A DNA stretch of 64,000 bases, taken from NCBI RefSeq assembly GCF_903645315.1, contig NZ_CAHJXL010000001.1, forward strand, positions 2,472,501-2,536,500. Reading direction: 5' to 3'. A model generated the notes under the pieces. It was not told the DNA's origin. It saw nothing but the letters and a program-made list of their open reading frames with translations, and searched no databases. How positions within the stretch are numbered: the first letter of the stretch is position 1; each line of letters starts with the position of its first letter. A program made the position numbers and the translations under genes. The stretch is from Victivallis sp. Marseille-Q1083. GTDB lineage: Bacteria; Verrucomicrobiota; Lentisphaeria; Victivallales; Victivallaceae. This document shows, piece after piece, positions 37,855 through 46,684 of the stretch.

Positions 37855-39318
37855 ATGTTTGATGCGTTAAGCGATAAACTGCACGATGTGTTCCGGCATT
37901 TGCGCGGCCAGGCGAAATTGACCGAAGAGAATATCGCCGAGGCGATGCGCGAAATCCGGCTGGCGCTGCTTGAGGCCGATGTCAATCTCGAGGTCGCCAA
38001 GTCGTTCATCGACGCGGTTCGAAGCGATTGCGTCGGCCAGGAGGTCATCCGGAGCGTTACGCCGGGCCAGCAGGTCATCAAGATTGTCAACGACCGGCTG
38101 GTCGAACTGCTGGGCACCGAGAGCGCCGGGCTGAATCTGGCGGCCCAGCCGAGCGTGATCATGCTGGTCGGTCTGCACGGCAGCGGCAAGACGACGACGG
38201 CGGCCAAGCTGGCCAAACTGCTGACCAGGGAGAAGAAGACGGTGATGCTGGTTGCCGGCGACATTTACCGGCCGGCGGCGGTCGATCAGTTGGAATTCCT
38301 CGGCCGGGAGATCGGGGTGCCGGTGTTCACCGACCGCGGCAACATCAATGTCGCCAGCATCGCGGTAAAGGCGATCAACGAAGCGAAATTCCGCCATATC
38401 GATGTGGTGATTCTGGATACCGCCGGCCGGCTGCAGATCGATGAGGCGATGGTGCAGGAGCTGGTGCGGGTGCGCCAGGCGATCCGGGCCGACGAAACGC
38501 TGCTGGTGGCCGACGCCGCTCTCGGCCAGGAGGCGGTCGCCGTCGCCGACACCTTCCACAAGGCGTTGGATTTGACCGGTTTCATCCTGACCAAACTTGA
38601 CGGCGACGCCCGCGGCGGCGCGGCGTTGTCGATCCGTAAAGTGACCAATTGTCCGGTCAAATTCATCGGCGTCGGTGAAAAACTCGACGACCTGGAACCG
38701 TTCCATCCCGAACGGATGGCCTCGCGGATTCTCGGCATGGGCGACGTGGTGTCCCTGGTGGAGCGGGCGGCGGCTGAAATCGACGAGGAAGAGGCGCGCA
38801 AGCTCCAGGAAAAGCTGAAGAAGAACAAGTTCGACTTTGAGGATTTTCTGGCCCAGCTGCGCCAGATTTCCAAGATGGGCGGCATCGAGTCGATCGCCAA
38901 ATTTCTGCCGGGCGGCCGCCAGTTGACCGCGGCGATGGAAGGATTCGACCCGAAATATTTTTCCCGGCTGGAGGCGATCATCCTGTCGATGACCCGGGCG
39001 GAGCGTTCCGATCCGGATTTGATCGATTTTTCGCGCCGGAAACGGATTGCCGCCGGCAGCGGCACTTCGCTGGAGCAGGTCAGCGGCCTGATCAAGCAGG
39101 TGACGCAGATGCGCAAGATGTTGCGCAAAAACGGCATGCTGGGACGGTTGTTCTCCGGCGGCAGCGGCACCGAGCTGTCGATGGCCAGTGCGGCGTCCGG
39201 TCCGAGCCTCGGCGGTTTCGCGGTGACGACCGCCAACCGGAAAGAGGCGGAGAAGCGGAAACGGCTGGCGAAAATGCAGAAGAAAGAGCGCGCCAAACAG
39301 CGCAAGAAGAAAAAATAA
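37855..39318 (+). CDS. ffh: Signal recognition particle protein Ffh
   Basis: 487 residues with N, G and M domains. Seen are ALLEADVNLEVAKSFI (N), GLHGSGKTTTAAKLAKLL (G1), DTAGRLQIDEAMV (G3), TKLDGDARGGAALS (G4), GVGEKLDDLEPFHPERMASR (G5 region), then the M domain with RKRIAAGSGTSLEQVS and TQMRKML, which bind SRP RNA and signal peptides. A Lys-rich tail of about 40 residues ends the protein. With SRP RNA and FtsY it targets membrane proteins co-translationally. Confidence 0.97.
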   Translation: MFDALSDKLHDVFRHLRGQAKLTEENIAEAMREIRLALLEADVNLEVAKSFIDAVRSDCVGQEVIRSVTPGQQVIKIVNDRLVELLGTESAGLNLAAQPSVIMLVGLHGSGKTTTAAKLAKLLTREKKTVMLVAGDIYRPAAVDQLEFLGREIGVPVFTDRGNINVASIAVKAINEAKFRHIDVVILDTAGRLQIDEAMVQELVRVRQAIRADETLLVADAALGQEAVAVADTFHKALDLTGFILTKLDGDARGGAALSIRKVTNCPVKFIGVGEKLDDLEPFHPERMASRILGMGDVVSLVERAAAEIDEEEARKLQEKLKKNKFDFEDFLAQLRQISKMGGIESIAKFLPGGRQLTAAMEGFDPKYFSRLEAIILSMTRAERSDPDLIDFSRRKRIAAGSGTSLEQVSGLIKQVTQMRKMLRKNGMLGRLFSGGSGTELSMASAASGPSLGGFAVTTANRKEAEKRKRLAKMQKKERAKQRKKKK

Positions 39319-39336
39319 ACTTTTGGAAGAGACCTT

Positions 39337-40131
39337 ATGTTGACATTGCTGATTGCCGTCGTCGTCGCGTTGCTTTTCGGTTACGGCGCGACGATGGCTT
39401 GGAATATCTGGTGGGGGGTGGCCTGTGCTCTGGTCGGCTTTGCTGCGGCACAGCTTTCGATCGGGTTCTGGATCCGGAAAAAGATCAATTTGATCAATAC
39501 CGAATTGCAGAATATCATGACGGAAGCCCAGAACCAGATCAACCGGCGGATTCAGAATTTTCAGCGTCGTCCGGTCGGCAGTCCCAAAGCCGCCCAGGAA
39601 CTGCTGGAAAAAGAACAGAATAAGTCGATTGAAAAGGCGTTGGAAGCGACGAAGAAATTCGAACGCTTTTATAAGTGGAATTTGCTGCTGTCCCGCCAGA
39701 CCAATACGATGCGGATGATGTTTTACTACCGGCTCAGGGAGTTCGGCAAAGTGGACGAGCTGTTGAAGAAATGCTTTTTCATGGACCCGCAGTCGGTGGC
39801 GATGGCGCTGGCCAGAAAGTATCACCGGCACGATGAAAAGATCGACCGCTTCTTCAAGCGCCGGATCAAGCGGTTCAAAGGGGATGACTGCGCACTGCTG
39901 TACGCGGTTTACGGCTGGATTCTGGTCAAGCAGGATAAAGTCGACGAGGCGATCAAGCTGCTGACTGCGGCCAAGTCCAAGACCGATCATCCGGTGATCA
40001 TCGACAATCTGGATCGTCTTTTGAACGGCAAGCCGAAACATTATTCCAATGCGGTACTCGGCGATCCGTGGTACGGACTCTATCTGGAGGAGCCGAAGAT
40101 CAGGCAGACCCGCCAGGAACGGATGTTCTGA
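39337..40131 (+). CDS. Membrane-anchored helical protein, function unknown
   Basis: 264 residues. Two hydrophobic segments at the N-terminus (about 1-22 and 27-45) are followed by a charged, helical cytoplasmic part with a coiled coil (about 55-110) and a region resembling TPR repeats (EFGKVDELLKKCFFMDPQSV, KQDKVDEAIKLLTAAKSK). I do not recognise a family. It starts 18 bases after ffh, and its stop TGA overlaps the next ATG (TGATG), so it is translated in step with the YmdB-type gene. Confidence 0.75.
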   Translation: MLTLLIAVVVALLFGYGATMAWNIWWGVACALVGFAAAQLSIGFWIRKKINLINTELQNIMTEAQNQINRRIQNFQRRPVGSPKAAQELLEKEQNKSIEKALEATKKFERFYKWNLLLSRQTNTMRMMFYYRLREFGKVDELLKKCFFMDPQSVAMALARKYHRHDEKIDRFFKRRIKRFKGDDCALLYAVYGWILVKQDKVDEAIKLLTAAKSKTDHPVIIDNLDRLLNGKPKHYSNAVLGDPWYGLYLEEPKIRQTRQERMF

Positions 40132-40931
40132 TGAATCTGCTGTTCATCGGGGATGTCGTCGGCAAGGGCGGCCGGGAGGCGGTGCGGATGCTGGTGCCGG
40201 AGTTGCGCCGGGAATTCAATGTTTCGTTCGTCATTGTCAATGCTGAAAACAGTGCGGCCGGTTCCGGCCTGACCGCCGGCTGCCTCCGGGATCTCGGCGC
40301 GGCGGCGGATGTCTATACCGCCGGCGACCATGTCTGGGATCAGAAGATGTTCGAGCAGGAGATCGTCCATTGCGACAACGTGCTGCGGCCGGCCAATTTA
40401 AGTAAATTGCAGCCGGGGCGCGGCTTCGGCGTTTTCCGCAATCCGCTCGGCGGCAGCGTGGCGGTCATCGTGTTGCAGGGGAAGGGTTTCATGCGGGAAT
40501 CGGCTTACTGTCCGTTTGAAACGGTGGAAAATATCCTCCGGGAATTGCCGGCGCCGGTCAAGACGATCATCGTCGATTTCCATGCGGAGGCGACCAGCGA
40601 AAAGATCGCGATGGGCTATTTCCTCGACGGCAAAGTGACGGCGGTGTTCGGAACCCACACCCATGTGCCGACGGCGGACGCCCGGGTACTGCCCGGCGGC
40701 ACTGCCTATCTGACCGATGTCGGCATGGTCGGCGGCGTCGAGTCGGTGCTCGGCCGTGAAGTCGGGCCGGTGCTGCAGAAATTTCGCACCGGCATGCCGG
40801 GACGGCTGCCGGTGGTGGAGGAAAATATCCGCCTCGACGGCGTGATCGTCAGTTATGACCAGCATACCGGCCGGGCGACGGCCGTGAAGAATTTTTCGAG
40901 AATCTGGAATTCTGCCGAAAGGAACGGGTGA
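40131..40931 (+). CDS. YmdB-type metallophosphoesterase (TIGR00282 family)
   Basis: 266 residues. MNLLFIGDVVGKGGREAV, VNAENSAAGSGL, AGDHVWDQK, VDFHAEATSEK, GTHTHVPTADARVLPGGTAY and TDVGMVGG are the ordered metal-binding motifs of the family. In Bacillus the homolog YmdB is a 2',3'-cyclic nucleotide phosphodiesterase that affects biofilm choice. Start and stop both overlap neighbours as TGATG, placing it in a tightly coupled run with the membrane protein and nadC. A cytosolic phosphodiesterase role is inferred. Confidence 0.92.
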   Translation: MNLLFIGDVVGKGGREAVRMLVPELRREFNVSFVIVNAENSAAGSGLTAGCLRDLGAAADVYTAGDHVWDQKMFEQEIVHCDNVLRPANLSKLQPGRGFGVFRNPLGGSVAVIVLQGKGFMRESAYCPFETVENILRELPAPVKTIIVDFHAEATSEKIAMGYFLDGKVTAVFGTHTHVPTADARVLPGGTAYLTDVGMVGGVESVLGREVGPVLQKFRTGMPGRLPVVEENIRLDGVIVSYDQHTGRATAVKNFSRIWNSAERNG

Positions 40932-41809
40932 TGAGTGAAATGAAGTTGCCGGAGATTGATTTTCAAAGGGTTGACCAATTGATTGAGTCGGCATTGGCCG
41001 AGGATCTCGGCGAACGCGGCGATACGACGACGCTGGCGGTGATTCCGCCGGAATTGATGGCGACAGCGGTCCTGTTGGCCAAGGAGGATCTGGTGTGCGC
41101 CGGATTGCCGGTGGCGGAACGGGTGTTCCGCCGGCTGGACGGGCATTGCCGGTTCGAGGCGCTGGTCAAAGAGGGGGAATTTTGTCCGAAAGGGACGTTG
41201 CTGGCGCGGATTGCCGGCCGGGCGCAGGCGCTGCTGACGGCGGAGCGGACCGCGTTGAATTTCCTGCAGCGGCTTTGCGGCGTGGCGACATGCGCCAGGC
41301 GCTATGCCGATGCGTTGCGCGGTAGCGGAACCCAAGTCCTCGATACCCGCAAAACGACGCCGGGATACCGCAACCTGGAAAAATATGCGGTGGCGGCCGG
41401 CGGCGCCGCCAATCATCGCATCGGCCTGTTCGACCGGGTGATGATCAAGGACAACCACCGGGAATTGGCCGGGCTGGAAGGCGCCGGCGGCATCGGCCGG
41501 TCGGTAGCCCGGGCCCGGCGGATGTTTCCGGACCTTGAGGTCCAGGTGGAAGCGGACAGCCTGAACGAAGTGCGGGAGGCGCTGGAGGCCGGGGCGGATT
41601 ACATTCTGCTGGACAACATGTCCAACGAAATGATGGCCGAAGCGGTGAAGATGACCGCCGGCCGGGCGAAACTGGAAGCCAGCGGCGGAATTACGCTGGA
41701 ACGGTTGCCGTCGATCGGCAAGCTGGGAGTCGATTTCGTTTCGGCCGGCGCGCTGACCCATTCGGTGAAATCGGCGGACATTTCGATGGATATCGAAGCG
41801 GAGAAATAA
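40931..41809 (+). CDS. nadC: Nicotinate-nucleotide pyrophosphorylase (carboxylating)
   Basis: 292 residues. Family marks are LAEDLGERGDTTT, AERTALNFLQRLCGVAT, DTRKTTPGYRNLEKYAV, GGAANHRIGLFDRVMIKDNH, VEADSLNEV and EASGGITLERL. It turns quinolinate and PRPP into nicotinate mononucleotide, carbon dioxide and pyrophosphate in NAD synthesis. The start overlaps the previous stop as TGATG, and AAAGGA lies upstream. No nadA or nadB is seen nearby. Confidence 0.95.
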   Translation: MSEMKLPEIDFQRVDQLIESALAEDLGERGDTTTLAVIPPELMATAVLLAKEDLVCAGLPVAERVFRRLDGHCRFEALVKEGEFCPKGTLLARIAGRAQALLTAERTALNFLQRLCGVATCARRYADALRGSGTQVLDTRKTTPGYRNLEKYAVAAGGAANHRIGLFDRVMIKDNHRELAGLEGAGGIGRSVARARRMFPDLEVQVEADSLNEVREALEAGADYILLDNMSNEMMAEAVKMTAGRAKLEASGGITLERLPSIGKLGVDFVSAGALTHSVKSADISMDIEAEK

Positions 41810-41815
41810 CGAAAA

Positions 41816-42439
41816 GTGATTGCCAAACTTTATGGAATTCTCGACGAAAGCAATTTCACCAGTTGCATCGTCAATGTGCAGGGGGTCGGCTATCTGCTGT
41901 CCATACCCTTGAGCACTTTCGACCGTTTGCCGCTGCCGGGAGAAGCGGTGACGCTGCTGGTCTGCACCCAGGTGCGCGAGGATGCCATCACGCTGTTCGG
42001 GTTTGCGACGCCGGAGGAAAAGGCGTTGTTCGAACTGCTCATCACGGTCAGCGGCATCGGCGGCAAATTGGCGCTGAGTGTGCTCAGCAGCATGCCGGTC
42101 GGTAATTTCTGCTCCGCCATCGGCAGCGGCGACGTCAAAAGCCTGAGCCGGATCAGCGGCGTCGGCAAACGGACGGCGGAACGGTTGATCGTCGATTTGC
42201 GCGATAAAGTGACGACGCTGGGAACGGTGACCGCCGCTTCCGGCGCCACTGCCGCCGGCAAATTGCCGCCGGAAGCGGCCGCCGCGGTAGGCGATGCCGG
42301 AATGGCGCTGGAGCAGCTCGGCTTCAAGCGCGACCACGTCAACCAGGTGCTGCAGGAACTGGCGGAAAGCCTGCCGGCGGAAGAACTTACCAGTGAAAAT
42401 CTGTTGCGCCGGGCGTTACTGGCGTTGAACCGAGTTTGA
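41816..42439 (+). CDS. ruvA: Holliday junction helicase subunit RuvA
   Basis: 207 residues from a GTG start (MIAKLYGILDE). Domain I is an OB fold; domain II has the double helix-hairpin-helix with ELLITVSGIGGKLALSVLS and LSRISGVGKRTAERLIVDL. An Ala-rich linker leads to domain III (ALEQLGFKRDHVNQVLQEL), which contacts RuvB. It binds the four-way junction during recombination repair. It lies 6 bases after nadC; ruvB and ruvC are not in view. Confidence 0.95.
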   Translation: MIAKLYGILDESNFTSCIVNVQGVGYLLSIPLSTFDRLPLPGEAVTLLVCTQVREDAITLFGFATPEEKALFELLITVSGIGGKLALSVLSSMPVGNFCSAIGSGDVKSLSRISGVGKRTAERLIVDLRDKVTTLGTVTAASGATAAGKLPPEAAAAVGDAGMALEQLGFKRDHVNQVLQELAESLPAEELTSENLLRRALLALNRV

Positions 42440-42448
42440 TGCCGGGAT

Positions 42449-42488
42449 AAAAAAAGACCTTCTTCCCCGTTGGGAACAGGGAAGAAGG
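42449..42488 (-). terminator. Terminator-like hairpin after ruvA
   Basis: CCTTCTTCCC (42458-42467) and GGGAAGAAGG (42479-42488) pair perfectly. The poly-A run before it gives a T-tract only on the leftward strand. It may end read-through from nagA or act weakly for ruvA. The rest of 42489-42737 shows no gene. Confidence 0.55.
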
Positions 42489-42737
42489 CAGGCAAAAAGG
42501 GAAAGAAATAAAGATTCACATACCCTTTTAGACTGCCTGCGCGATGCTTTGTTCGATATCCTTTCCATTTTTTTGAAAAAAACTTTCCCGCCTTTTTCAA
42601 ATTTCTTTCCCTGAAAATTGCTTTGCCGCGTTTCGTTTGCCGGGGTAGCGGAGAGCGCCTGATGAAAACAGCCGGTTCGCCTGAACAATACGGTTTCCAC
42701 GTAAAATTATTTGAGGCGGCGGGAGGATGGGGCGAAA

Positions 42738-42781
42738 AAACGGGAAGGCTCCCTTTGGAAGAAAAGAGCGCCTTCCCGTTT
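42738..42781 (-). terminator. nagA terminator
   Basis: AAACGGGAAGGC (42738-42749) and GCCTTCCCGTTT (42770-42781) form a perfect 12-bp stem with T-rich tails on both strands; the leftward one has six T residues. It lies 22 bases after the nagA stop codon. Confidence 0.8.
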
Positions 42782-42803
42782 CTTTAGAGACAGAATCGAC
42801 AGG

Positions 42804-43958
42804 TTATTTGGAAATATCGATCACTTTGCCGTTGACCATGACAACTTCCGGCTGGAAATCATCATCCAGGATCAGGATATCGGCGAAATAGCCCGGCTCG
42901 AGTTTGCCGAGTTTCTCCAGGCCGAGCGCCTGCGCCTGGTTGTAAGAAGTGGTTTTGATCAGCTCCTTGAGTTCCAGGCCGGTTTCCTCATAGACGTTGC
43001 GCAGTGCGTTGCAGATCAGCAGCGTGCTGCCGGCCAGCGCACCGTTGGATTTCAAACGGGCGGCACCGTCGCTGACGATGACCGGCAGGCCGCCGAGCGT
43101 GTATTCGCCGTTCGGCATGCCGGCGGCACGCATCGCATCGGAAATCAACTGGATCTTATCGACGCTCTTGAAGCTGAAGACGAAACGGATCATGTCCGGA
43201 CAGATGTGCAGTTTGTCGCAGATGAATTCGATAAAGACGTCTTCGCACATGAAGCCGGCGCCGACCAGGCCGATGTCGCGGTGATGCAGCGGCGTCATCT
43301 GGTTGCAGAAGTGGCTCAGGTTGCGCAAGCCGCGCTGGTTGCCTTCCATGAATTGGGCGAACGTCGCCGCGCTGTGAACGCAGGACGGCGTGATGCCGGC
43401 GGCGGTGAGGTCGGCGGCGAATTGCGGTCCGCCTTCGGATTCGATCGCATAGGAGACTTTCAGCACCGGAAAGATCGCGTTGAGGCGCTTGACCTCCTCG
43501 ATGTCCGGCTTGCGGACGAAATCCGGATTCTGGGCGCCGAGACATTTGGCGTTGATGAACGGGCCTTCCAGGTGGACGCCCGGCACTTTACAGCCCGGCT
43601 TGCCGGATTTGACGTAATTGGCGGCGGTCCGCAGCGAGGCTGCCAACTGCTCTTCCCCGAGCGTCAGCGTGGTCGGCAGCAGCGTGGTGACGCCTTCCTT
43701 GAGTTTGCTGAACGCGATGGCCGCCATGCCTTCATCGGAAGCGTCGCAGAAGTCATAACCGCTTTTGCCGTGGCAATGGACGTCGATGAAACCCGGCACC
43801 ACCATCCGGCCGCCGGCATCGATCGTCCGGTCGGCGGCCGGCAGTGCGTCGTCGTCGACATAGATTTTGGCGATCTTGTCGCCGTCGACCAGCAGCGCGG
43901 CATCCAGCACGTCGTAATCCGGCGAGATCAGGTGGCAATTTTTCAATAAAGTACGCAT
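42804..43958 (-). CDS. nagA: N-acetylglucosamine-6-phosphate deacetylase
   Basis: 384 residues. Amidohydrolase motifs in order: GFIDVHCHG, GVTTLLPTTLT, VPGVHLEGPFINA, the His-containing SHFCNQMTPLHHRD and ISDAMRAAGMPNGEYTLGG, with the catalytic Asp in LISDA. It removes acetate from GlcNAc-6-P to give GlcN-6-P, the substrate of NagB encoded at 49726. It is the second gene of the leftward ROK kinase-nagA pair, 75 bases after the kinase. Confidence 0.95.
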   Translation of the reverse strand: MRTLLKNCHLISPDYDVLDAALLVDGDKIAKIYVDDDALPAADRTIDAGGRMVVPGFIDVHCHGKSGYDFCDASDEGMAAIAFSKLKEGVTTLLPTTLTLGEEQLAASLRTAANYVKSGKPGCKVPGVHLEGPFINAKCLGAQNPDFVRKPDIEEVKRLNAIFPVLKVSYAIESEGGPQFAADLTAAGITPSCVHSAATFAQFMEGNQRGLRNLSHFCNQMTPLHHRDIGLVGAGFMCEDVFIEFICDKLHICPDMIRFVFSFKSVDKIQLISDAMRAAGMPNGEYTLGGLPVIVSDGAARLKSNGALAGSTLLICNALRNVYEETGLELKELIKTTSYNQAQALGLEKLGKLEPGYFADILILDDDFQPEVVMVNGKVIDISK

Positions 43959-44033
43959 AAAAAAGTCCTCCTCTTTGGGGCAGAGGCGCCGTTTCGGTCG
44001 GATGGAGCGGAACGGCGCGGTTGAATGTGGTCC

Positions 44034-45428
44034 TTACTTTTTCAATTCCGGCAAGCTGGCGGCGATGACCGCCTGGCCGTGACGTTTGAATTTCTCGTCC
44101 GGCGTCCGGAAGGTGATCTGGGCCGCCAGGGCCGGAAATTCCGCTTTCAATACTTTTTCCGCTTCCCGGAGGATGATTTCACCGCCTTCGCCGGAAGTGA
44201 CCCGGCCGAGGATCAGCAAGTTGCGGATTTCATAGAATTCGGCATAATGCGCGATGGCGTAACCGAAGCAACAGCCGATCGTCCGGTAGATTTTGGCGGC
44301 GCGCTCGTCCTTGGCGGCCATCGCTTCCTGGACTTTGACCAGGCGTTCCGGAAACGGCATCTCCTTCGGGAAGTCGAAACCGGCGGCCGGAGCCAGCCGG
44401 GCGACGCCCTGCTGCGAGAAGTACTGGACGCCGCAGCCGAGGTCGCCGGACCATTCGTCGGCCGGCGCGTTGTCGCGGTAATCGATCGGCGCGAAGGCCA
44501 GTTCGTTGAGCCAGTCGGTGATGTTGCCGTCGAGGTTGACGTAGCCGACCGCCTGGCTGGTGCCCATCGACAGACCCAGCACGCCGGCAGCTTCCATCGA
44601 CATCGCACCGGCCAGCGCGGTCACTTCGCCGTCGTTGGCGACGACCAGCGGCACGTTGAACTCTTTCTGGATGTCATCGAAAATCGGCACGACGTATTTT
44701 TTGAAGTCTTCTTCGCTGACGCCGCGGAACAGGCTGGCCAGCCGCGGCTGGTTGTTGACGTAGACGCCGGCGGCGCTGCCGCCGATGGCATCGACGCGCG
44801 GCATCTTTTCGGCGGCGCGTTTCAGCGAGTCGCGAATGCCGGCCTTGTGGTACTCCGGATCTTTCTGGAAGTAGGGATCCCACGGCACTTCCTCGGTGAA
44901 TACCACTTTGCCGTCGACGACCGCGGCGCATTTGCGGTCGGAGCCGCCGAGGTCGAAACCGATGCGGCAGCCGTCGAGGTGGCCGCCGAGCTTGACCTGG
45001 ATTTCATGGGACCGGGGCGCTTCCGCCAGCGGACAGTTGACGATGGCGAACGGCCGGCCGTAGATTTTTTCGCCCATGATCTTATAATCGAATTCGCGGG
45101 CGCCGCCCGGGCAGTAGATTTTGCGCAGGTCGTCGGCCAGCGCGTCGCAGCCGGCGATGGTCACCTGGTAGCCGCCCTTCATCCACAGCAGATATTTGAT
45201 CAGGCGTTCGACATATTTGATATTCAACGCGGCATAATCGCCTTCGTGGGGGAAGATCGCCGTCGAAAGCGTCGAAACCGTACCGTTGGAACGGGTGAGG
45301 GCGACGACGATGTCAACCCCTTTGCCGGACGCGGCGACTTCGGCGCGATAGGCCCGGTTCCAGAGGATGGCCGGAATGAATTCCGGGTCGAGTTCGGGAC
45401 GAACTTTCGGGGAAACCGTAAGTTTCAT
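44034..45428 (-). CDS. ROK-family sugar kinase
   Basis: 464 residues, longer than most ROK kinases. The phosphate-1 loop is RIGFDLGGSDRKCAAVVDG at about 150-168, with VDAIGGSAAGVYVNNQPRL, VVANDGEVTALAGA carrying the ROK catalytic Asp region, and LGLSMGTSQAVGYVN. About 145 extra N-terminal residues precede the kinase fold. The start at 45428 (MKLTVSPK) follows AAAGG; an upstream ATG at 45482 lies in the promoter. Next to nagA the expected job is phosphorylating N-acetylglucosamine or a related hexose at O6. This substrate is inferred from context. Confidence 0.82.
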   Translation of the reverse strand: MKLTVSPKVRPELDPEFIPAILWNRAYRAEVAASGKGVDIVVALTRSNGTVSTLSTAIFPHEGDYAALNIKYVERLIKYLLWMKGGYQVTIAGCDALADDLRKIYCPGGAREFDYKIMGEKIYGRPFAIVNCPLAEAPRSHEIQVKLGGHLDGCRIGFDLGGSDRKCAAVVDGKVVFTEEVPWDPYFQKDPEYHKAGIRDSLKRAAEKMPRVDAIGGSAAGVYVNNQPRLASLFRGVSEEDFKKYVVPIFDDIQKEFNVPLVVANDGEVTALAGAMSMEAAGVLGLSMGTSQAVGYVNLDGNITDWLNELAFAPIDYRDNAPADEWSGDLGCGVQYFSQQGVARLAPAAGFDFPKEMPFPERLVKVQEAMAAKDERAAKIYRTIGCCFGYAIAHYAEFYEIRNLLILGRVTSGEGGEIILREAEKVLKAEFPALAAQITFRTPDEKFKRHGQAVIAASLPELKK

Positions 45429-45485
45429 CGATAACAACCTTTCGTTTTGTGTATGGTTTGAAAAAAATAAATACAATGACAATTA

Positions 45486-45602
45486 AATATAGCCAATTCC
45501 GATGAAAAGACAAACTTTGCGAAAACATTTACGCAAAAAAAAGCGATTTTTTTGTTGAAAACTCTGAAAAGCATGGTAAAATAAACCTGCGTAAACGATT
45601 AC
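45486..45602. promoter_or_regulatory. Divergent promoters with two LacI-type operators
   Basis: Rightward: TTGAAA (45555-45560), 16 bases, TAAAAT (45577-45582), followed by the operator-like GTAAACGATTAC at 45591-45602. Leftward: TTGTCT (45508-45513), 16 bases, TATATT (45486-45491). Directly upstream of that -35 lies a 22-bp palindrome, 45516-45537, with TTTGCG/CGCAAA ends and a core matching the first operator at 9 of 12 positions. The LacI protein encoded next door is the likely binder. Confidence 0.7.
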
Positions 45603-45630
45603 ATTCAACGGCAACGGATAGAAAGCCTTC

Positions 45631-46629
45631 ATGACGGAAAAACGCAATCTGACCATCAAGGAATTTGCCCGGCTGCTCGGCGTCTCGACCGCGACGGTGT
45701 CGCGCGCCTTCAGCGACAAGGGGCGGATCAGCGGCAAGACCCGTCAGCGGATTGTCGCCGAAGCGGAACGGCTCGGTTATCATGCCAATGTCCATGCCCG
45801 CAGCTTGTCGCGCAATGAAAGCGGCGGCATCATGCTGTTCTATCCGACCGTCAACGTCGATGAGCCGGACTATTTCATCAACGAGATCATGACCGGGCTG
45901 AACAGCGCGCTGCACCGGCTCGGCCAGCCGCTGCAGATCAATCCGTACGCGGCGGACAGCGATGCCGAATTCGAAAGTTGCCGGCGGCGGATTCTCGACG
46001 GCAGTACCGGCGGCGTCATCGTCGTCGCCGGCGACCGCCGGGCGGCGGAACTGGCCCAGCTGGCCCGGCGGCGCGGGCTGGCCTATGTGGTCGTCGGCCA
46101 TATGAAGGGGATGGAGAGCAACACAGTCTGGTTCGACAACGAATACGGCGCCTTTCTGGCCGGCAAGTATTTCCGCGACATCAACCGGCGCCATCCGGCG
46201 TTTATCGGCGGCGTGCTGGACAAGCGCAAGCGCCGCGGCTTCATGCGCGGGCTGGGTTTGTCCGGCGAAGAGGTGATTTTCGTGCCGGGCGGTTCCGGCT
46301 TCCGCAAAGGGGCGCAGGCGCTGGAGTGGCTGTTGAGCGCGCATCCGGACGTGGATTGCGTGCTGTGCGCCAATGACGTGTTGGCGATCGGGCTGATCAA
46401 GGCGGCGCTGCAGCGGCAGATCGCCATCCCGCAGCGGCTGTCGGTCATCGGTTTCGACGACCTGCGTTTTTCCCGGCAGTTCACGCCGGCGTTGTCGAGC
46501 GTTTCGCTGAATTTGTTTGAAATCGGCACGGCGGCGGTGGCGATGCTGTCGCGGCAGTTGCAGGAGGGGAAGAATACGCTGCCGTCGGAAATTATCGAAT
46601 GCGATCTGGTATTGCGCGAGTCTTCGTGA
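45631..46629 (+). CDS. LacI-family transcriptional regulator
   Basis: 332 residues. The N-terminal HTH is NLTIKEFARLLGVSTATVSR with the hinge helix VHARSLSRNES. The sensor domain has GVIVVAGDR, NTVWFDNEYGAFLAGKYF, CVLCANDVLAIGL and SVIGFDDLRFSRQFTPALSS. It opens the rightward amino-sugar operon, divergent from the ROK kinase-nagA pair, and likely controls both. The inducer is probably an amino sugar or its phosphate (inference). Confidence 0.93.
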   Translation: MTEKRNLTIKEFARLLGVSTATVSRAFSDKGRISGKTRQRIVAEAERLGYHANVHARSLSRNESGGIMLFYPTVNVDEPDYFINEIMTGLNSALHRLGQPLQINPYAADSDAEFESCRRRILDGSTGGVIVVAGDRRAAELAQLARRRGLAYVVVGHMKGMESNTVWFDNEYGAFLAGKYFRDINRRHPAFIGGVLDKRKRRGFMRGLGLSGEEVIFVPGGSGFRKGAQALEWLLSAHPDVDCVLCANDVLAIGLIKAALQRQIAIPQRLSVIGFDDLRFSRQFTPALSSVSLNLFEIGTAAVAMLSRQLQEGKNTLPSEIIECDLVLRESS

Positions 46630-46684
46630 TATTTTATATAGGCAGAAAGCATAGAAAACAAACCTAAAACGCAAAGGATGTTAG

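Noticed and set aside
37867-40041. Leftward frame of 724 codons antisense to ffh and the membrane protein gene
   Set aside because: Antisense to a certain gene, biased composition, no start signal.
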